Of a stretch of DNA of 20,258 bases, positions 16,326 to 20,258 are shown in pieces. The stretch lies in contig JAPKBK010000008.1 of NCBI GenBank assembly GCA_028823435.1, positions 1-20,258 on the forward strand. The letters run 5' to 3'. The stretch is from Flavobacteriales bacterium (GTDB lineage: Bacteria > Bacteroidota > Bacteroidia > Flavobacteriales_D > Sanyastnellaceae). The notes under the pieces are model-generated. The model was not told the origin of the DNA, ran no database searches, and saw only the letters and a list, made by a program, of their open reading frames with translations. Numbering within the stretch: position 1 is the first letter of the stretch; the number at the start of each line of letters is the position of its first letter. A program made the translations under genes and the position numbers.

Positions 16326-16994
16326 TTAGCACTCATATAAAGTCCTGTTATCCATGGAGCGCGCAAGAGTGGCTTCGTCAGCATGCTGTAAAGCCTCCCC
16401 CACAGCTACACCCCGCGCGAGCGTCGTAATCTTGAGGTTAAATGACACCATTTTTTTATACAAATAGAACGATGTCGTATCACCCTCCATGGTTGCTGGC
16501 AATGCAAAAATAATTTCTGTGGCGCTTTCTGAAACAGAGGTCTCTGAAATAGAACCCTCTGAAATATCAACCCCGTCAGCTGTGTTTGTTTCAGCAAGTC
16601 GTCGAATCAATGGCTCAATCGTTAAATCCGATGGACCTACACCATCCATAGGACTTATGATTCCGCCCAAAACATGGTACACACCGCGAAAGGTGCCTAC
16701 ATTTTCTATTGCAAGTAAATCTCTAATGTCTTCTACCACACAAATCAGATTCTTATTTCTGGTGGGCGCAGTACAAATCGAACACGTCACCTGTTCCGTT
16801 AAGTTGTGACAAACGTCACAGGGCTTCACTCCTTCGCTCATTGCGACGATGGCATCCGCCAATGACCGCACCCTTTCACTGTCCCGTCTTAGCAGACTTA
16901 AGGCCAGCCGCAATGCGGTTCTACGGCCTATGCCAGGAAGCGTAGAAATCTGATCGACGGCGGCTTCAATGAGCCTTGAAGGGAGTTGTTGCAC
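16326..16994 (-). CDS. recR: Recombination mediator protein RecR
   Basis: A 222-residue RecR, which works with RecO (and RecF) to load RecA at gaps in DNA. The helix-hairpin-helix LPGIGRRTALRLAL is at 19-32, the zinc site is C59, C62, C71 and C74 (CDVC and CSIC), and the Toprim segment starts VVEDIRDLLAIE (86-97) with E88 and D89. Near the end are FALPATMEGD and FYLYKK. Typical RecR is near 200 residues; the surplus is largely a run of three pentapeptides (144-158, ISEGS/ISETS/VSESA) inside Toprim. The GTG at 16994 was chosen because it puts the start where RecR homologues begin; an ATG at 17048 would add 18 residues with no RecR character and would overlap the divergent symporter start. The gene heads a minus-strand run with the glycosyltransferase fusion and E2. 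Confidence 0.93.
   Translation of the reverse strand: MQQLPSRLIEAAVDQISTLPGIGRRTALRLALSLLRRDSERVRSLADAIVAMSEGVKPCDVCHNLTEQVTCSICTAPTRNKNLICVVEDIRDLLAIENVGTFRGVYHVLGGIISPMDGVGPSDLTIEPLIRRLAETNTADGVDISEGSISETSVSESATEIIFALPATMEGDTTSFYLYKKMVSFNLKITTLARGVAVGEALQHADEATLARSMDNRTLYEC
16521..16565 (-). repeat. 15-base tandem repeat (three units) inside recR
   Basis: On the coding strand three consecutive 15-base units read ATTTCAGAGGGTTCT, ATTTCAGAGACCTCT and GTTTCAGAAAGCGCC. They encode ISEGS, ISETS and VSESA. The period is a multiple of three, so gain or loss of a unit would keep the reading frame. The first two units are almost identical, which suggests a fairly recent duplication. Confidence 0.85.
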
Positions 16995-17046
16995 GGTGTA
17001 AAGATAAAACGCCAATGCCGGTGTTCGAACATGTAAATTTGGGACC
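16995..17046. promoter_or_regulatory. Divergent region between recR and the sodium:solute symporter
   Basis: With recR starting at the GTG at 16994, 52 bases separate it from the divergent symporter ATG at 17047 and would hold the promoters of both. I see no clear promoter consensus or operator repeat. If recR used the ATG at 17048, the two start codons would overlap in a CATG and no spacer would exist, which argues for the shorter RecR. Confidence 0.3.
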
Positions 17047-18513
17047 ATGTCAGCAACTACATTTATTCTCATTTCATGCCTCTACGTTGGGGTGTTGTTT
17101 TTAATCGGCCACATCACTGGCCGGGATAAAAAAGCGTCTGACTTTTTCTTGGCTGGAAGAAAGGCGCCATGGTATGTTGTGGCCTTCGGAATGGTAGGTG
17201 CTTCGCTGAGTGGCGTCACCTTTATTTCCATACCAGGCTGGGTGAATACACAAAGTTTTACCTACCTTCAAATGGTCCTCGGATACATGGTGGGGTATCT
17301 CTTTATTATTGCTGTACTTCTGCCACTTTACTACCGGTTAGGGCTTACGAGCATCTATACATACTTGGACCAAAGATTCGGCAATGGCGCCTATAAAACG
17401 GGCGCATCATTCTTTATTTTAAGCAGAGTCATCGGGGCATCTTTCAGGCTTTTTCTTGTCGCAATTGTCGTGGAACTTGCCATCCTTGAACCTCTTTTTT
17501 CAAGCAGCACAGGGGGCGTTCCTGGTTGGGCCTTTGCAGCAATTGTCGCTGTAGTCCTTGCCATTATTTACACCTACACAAGGCAAGGAGGAATGGCCAC
17601 AGTGATTTGGACAGACACAGTCCAAACCGCCTGCATGCTCACTGCCGTCATCCTTACTGTACTGGCTATTTCAAATGCCTATGGCGCATCTGTGACAGCC
17701 ATCCCCGAGCTCGTGAAGTCCAGTGGAATGACAAAAATCTTCGTCTTTGATGACTGGAAAGCAGGCAATCATTTTGTAAAACACTTTCTTGCTGGCGCCT
17801 TCGTGTGTATTGCAATGACTGGACTCGACCAGGACATGATGCAGAAAAATCTCGCCTGCAAAGATCTCAAGAGCGCGAGATTAAACATGGCCAGTTTTGC
17901 TGTGGTTCTCTTCGCAGCAAACATCTTATTTCTGTCACTTGGCGCGCTTTTATATCTGCATGCAGGTGCGGAAGGGATTGCTATCCCCACAGCGACGGAC
18001 AGGCTATTTCCTACACTCGCCCTTGGTGGGTCATTGGGTCCCATGGCAGGCGGCGTTTTCCTTATCGGACTTCTTGCATCTGCTTTCAGTTCTGCAGATT
18101 CGGCGTTAACGGCACTCACTACCTCTACGTGTGTTGACCTCATAGGTACTCAAAAAATGGCGGAAGAAAAAGCCGAGAAAATCAGGAAGACAGTCCATTT
18201 GGGCATGGCGGGCGTTCTGTTCATTGCAATCATGACATTTAGAGCTGTGAATGACACAAGCGTCGTTGCGGCACTTTTTACAGCCGCGAATTACACCTAT
18301 GGACCCCTTCTTGGATTGTTTTTCTTCGGAATACTATTTAAAAGTAAACCGAGAGAAAAATTGATTCCCTATGTCGCCATTGCTTCGCCTATTGTCTGCT
18401 ATTTACTTGAGCACTTTTTATCCAAATATTGGGGCTTTAGTTTCGGGTTTTCGTTGCTTCCTGTAAATGGCGCAATTACTATGCTTGGACTCGCACTCCT
18501 CCCGAGGAAATAA
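17047..18513 (+). CDS. Sodium:solute symporter (SSF family)
   Basis: A 488-residue polytopic inner-membrane protein with about 13 hydrophobic helices, typical of the sodium:solute symporter family that includes SGLT, PutP and PanF. Supporting segments are DFFLAGRKAPW (32-42) after the first helix, FGMVGASLSGVTFISIPG (47-64) in the broken first core helix, GGMATVIWTDTVQ (181-193), a family signature, and AFSSADSALTALTTS in the later core helix, which bears the Ser/Asp pattern of the Na2 site. The protein imports a small organic solute with Na+, but the substrate cannot be told from the sequence. The ATG at 17047 gives a normal N-terminus directly before the first helix. It is divergent from recR, and the downstream aminotransferase begins about 40 bases after its stop. 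Confidence 0.92.
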   Translation: MSATTFILISCLYVGVLFLIGHITGRDKKASDFFLAGRKAPWYVVAFGMVGASLSGVTFISIPGWVNTQSFTYLQMVLGYMVGYLFIIAVLLPLYYRLGLTSIYTYLDQRFGNGAYKTGASFFILSRVIGASFRLFLVAIVVELAILEPLFSSSTGGVPGWAFAAIVAVVLAIIYTYTRQGGMATVIWTDTVQTACMLTAVILTVLAISNAYGASVTAIPELVKSSGMTKIFVFDDWKAGNHFVKHFLAGAFVCIAMTGLDQDMMQKNLACKDLKSARLNMASFAVVLFAANILFLSLGALLYLHAGAEGIAIPTATDRLFPTLALGGSLGPMAGGVFLIGLLASAFSSADSALTALTTSTCVDLIGTQKMAEEKAEKIRKTVHLGMAGVLFIAIMTFRAVNDTSVVAALFTAANYTYGPLLGLFFFGILFKSKPREKLIPYVAIASPIVCYLLEHFLSKYWGFSFGFSLLPVNGAITMLGLALLPRK

Positions 18514-18552
18514 CTACCTTTAGGGCTTGAAAAATCGCTTTATTTGCTTCTA

Positions 18553-19749
18553 ATGGAAAACCGCACTTCTGATCTTCTTAATCGCCTGTCTGAGTCTGCA
18601 ACAATTGCCATGGCTAGAATGGCTCGTGAACTCAAAGCGTCTGGAGTTGACGTCATCTCACTTTCTTTGGGAGAACCCGACTTCGACACCCCTGCTGTAT
18701 TAAAACAAGCTGGCATTGATGCGATCAATGCAAATGAGACCCACTACACCCCCGTTCCAGGCACGCCTAGAATAAGAGAAGCCATTTCAAAGAAATTCAA
18801 AAGAGACAATGGACTGGACTACGCGCCAGACCAAATCGTCGTCAGTACAGGCGCCAAACAATCTCTTGCAAATGTTGTCTTAAGCTTAGTCAATCCGGGG
18901 GACGAAGTCATCCTTCCAGCACCCTATTGGGTAAGCTATGAGGAAATCGTAAAAGTCGCAGGGGGAGTTCCCGTGATTATTCCTACGACCATTAAGGAGG
19001 ACTACAAAATCAATCCTGAGGCGCTCGAAGCGGCGATTAACGAGAAAACAAGGCTGGTGATCTATAGCTCACCTTGCAACCCTTCAGGGTCAGTATATAG
19101 CCAAGAAGAAACGGCGGCGATCGCTGATGTACTTCGCAAGCATGACCACGTATTTACAATCTCTGACGAGATTTACGAACTCATCAATTTCACCTCACGA
19201 CATGCGAGTTTGGCTGCTGAGCCTGGCATGATTGAGCGAGTGATCACTGTCAATGGTGTGTCAAAAGGGTTTGCAATGACCGGCTGGCGACTTGGATATA
19301 TAGGTGCACCCAAATGGATCGCTGCGGCTTGCACAAAGATCCAAGGACAATTTACGTCTGCGCCTTGTAGCATCACTCAAGCAGCTGCAGCTGAAGCCGT
19401 TGAACAAGACCCCTCCATTGCAAATTCTATGCTCGAAGCCTTTCTCAGAAGAAGAAATGCAATGCATGCCGATTTAAGTAAAGTTCCTGGAATAAAACTC
19501 AACCTTCCCATGGGCGCGTTTTATTTGTTTCCGGACATTAGCGATCTTTTCGGACTAAGCTACAATGGCAGAACACTCAACAACTCAGAAGATGTTGCCA
19601 TGTACCTCATTGAAGAAGCACATGTAGCTACAGTGAGTGGCGCTGCTTTCGGTACGCCCGAATGCATTCGCATCAGCTATGCCGCTGCCGATGAAGTTCT
19701 CGCGGAAGCTGTTCGCAGGATTGATACCGCAGTAAGAAAACTGTCATAA
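18553..19749 (+). CDS. Pyridoxal-phosphate aspartate aminotransferase (class I, AspB type)
   Basis: A 398-residue fold-type I aminotransferase that likely interconverts aspartate and 2-oxoglutarate with oxaloacetate and glutamate in the cytosol. SLGEPDFDTP is at 38-47, followed by STGAKQSL (98-105), N176 in SPCNPSG, D205 and Y208 in SDEIYEL, the PLP-binding K238 in GVSKGFAMTGWRLGY, and R373 in ECIRISYA for the substrate carboxylate. This fits the Igamma/AspB subgroup common outside enterics; some members also accept prephenate. The ATG at 18553 was chosen over an in-frame TTG at 18544 because MENRTSDLLNRL is a typical start for the family. The gene may be co-transcribed with the symporter upstream (39-base gap) or start its own unit. 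Confidence 0.94.
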   Translation: MENRTSDLLNRLSESATIAMARMARELKASGVDVISLSLGEPDFDTPAVLKQAGIDAINANETHYTPVPGTPRIREAISKKFKRDNGLDYAPDQIVVSTGAKQSLANVVLSLVNPGDEVILPAPYWVSYEEIVKVAGGVPVIIPTTIKEDYKINPEALEAAINEKTRLVIYSSPCNPSGSVYSQEETAAIADVLRKHDHVFTISDEIYELINFTSRHASLAAEPGMIERVITVNGVSKGFAMTGWRLGYIGAPKWIAAACTKIQGQFTSAPCSITQAAAAEAVEQDPSIANSMLEAFLRRRNAMHADLSKVPGIKLNLPMGAFYLFPDISDLFGLSYNGRTLNNSEDVAMYLIEEAHVATVSGAAFGTPECIRISYAAADEVLAEAVRRIDTAVRKLS

Positions 19750-19788
19750 TTGACAATGAGAGACGTCACACATTTGACTCAATAAATC

Positions 19789-20258
19789 ATGACCAAACAG
19801 GAAGCATTACAAAACATTTCAAACCTTAGCGCGCTTGTGGTAGGTGATGTCATGATGGATGCATACTTGTTTGGAAAAGTAGAACGCAATAGCCCTGAAG
19901 CGCCTGTGCCTGTTGTCCTGATGACGGGCCGAGATGAAAGAGCAGGCGGCGCGGCAAACGTCGCGCGCAATGTTCAAGCACTGGGCGCACAAGTGCATCT
20001 TGCGACTGTAATAGGTGATGATCCAGCCGGAATTCGTTTGCTTGAACTTTTTAAAGCGCGTGGCATGGGCGTCGAAGCGTGCATTCTTTCAAAGGGACGA
20101 CCGACGACAGTGAAGACACGGATTATACGGGATGAAGCGCATATGCTCAGGGTAGATGAAGAAACCGATGAGGAAATCTCTGCGGAACTTTCTGCATCCC
20201 TCCTGTCTTCTTGCATTTCTATTCTAGACAACAAAAGCATAGACGTTGTTATTTTTGA
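19789..20258 (+). CDS. rfaE1: D-glycero-beta-D-manno-heptose-7-phosphate kinase domain (RfaE1/HldE type), 3' truncated by window edge
   Basis: The first 156 codons of a PfkB/ribokinase-family sugar kinase; the frame is open to the last base, and the TGA-like end of the window is out of frame. The opening VVGDVMMDAYLFGKV (17-31), then RNSPEAPVPVV (33-43) and the first PfkB signature AGGAANVARN (52-61), is diagnostic for RfaE1, which makes the heptose 1,7-bisphosphate precursor of lipopolysaccharide core heptose. Later segments VIGDDPAG (74-81) and TTVKTRII (106-113) agree. Whether a C-terminal adenylyltransferase domain (full HldE) follows cannot be seen. The start is the ATG at 19789, 39 bases after the aminotransferase stop. 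It supports a Gram-negative outer membrane with LPS. Confidence 0.9.
   Translation, partial: MTKQEALQNISNLSALVVGDVMMDAYLFGKVERNSPEAPVPVVLMTGRDERAGGAANVARNVQALGAQVHLATVIGDDPAGIRLLELFKARGMGVEACILSKGRPTTVKTRIIRDEAHMLRVDEETDEEISAELSASLLSSCISILDNKSIDVVIF

Noticed and set aside
18544..18552. TTG start three codons upstream of the aminotransferase ATG
   Set aside because: The ATG at 18553 is a stronger start and gives the N-terminus usual for the family.
19779..20240. Minus-strand open frames at the right end
   Set aside because: They are antisense to the clear RfaE1-type kinase, whose + strand frame runs to the window end without a stop.

Overview
The window reads as ordinary chromosomal DNA of a member of the Bacteroidota, most likely a marine flavobacterium-like lineage. 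The reasons are family-level resemblances: a GyrB C-terminus without the long insert of enteric GyrB, a TPR/PD40/OmpA-type envelope protein resembling type IX secretion component PorE, M16 peptidases encoded as a paired operon with a fused C-terminal domain, an FtsE with no FtsX beside it, and starts that mostly lack Shine-Dalgarno sequences. Gene density is very high, with gaps of only a few to about 70 bases. I saw no rRNA, tRNA, CRISPR array, insertion sequence or prophage gene. No stretch longer than about 300 bases lacks a gene.

Layout. Bases 3-1608 (+): the 3' part of gyrB, then a short-chain dehydrogenase. Bases 1636-3935 (-): a histidine ammonia-lyase followed, with a 10-base overlap, by an integral-membrane methyltransferase of the PEMT/ICMT type. 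Bases 3996-8887 (+): a tight operon of an active zinc M16 peptidase, a catalytically dead M16 partner with an extra C-terminal domain, FtsE, and a family 2 glycosyltransferase. Bases 8884-16994 (-): a long co-directional run, in transcription order recR, a glycosyltransferase fused to a shortened phosphoglycosyltransferase-like module, a 2-oxoacid dehydrogenase E2 subunit, then after 71 bases the PD40/OmpA-like protein, a DnaQ-type exonuclease and a GT4 glycosyltransferase. Bases 17047-20258 (+): a sodium:solute symporter, an aspartate aminotransferase, and the start of a heptose-7-phosphate kinase (RfaE1/HldE type) that runs off the end.

How the genes may work together. Several genes point to the cell envelope: three glycosyltransferases, the heptose kinase, FtsE, the M16 pair and the PD40 protein. 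Others are housekeeping (GyrB, RecR, exonuclease, E2, aminotransferase). I see no clear new multi-gene defence or metabolic system. The most distinctive points are inside proteins: loss of the catalytic core in the phosphoglycosyltransferase-like half of the fusion, complementary loss of key residues in the two M16 subunits, a 15-base tandem repeat inserted in the Toprim domain of RecR, an Asp in place of the tetrad Asn of the SDR, and an OmpA-like C-terminus that appears to have lost its peptidoglycan-binding Asp.
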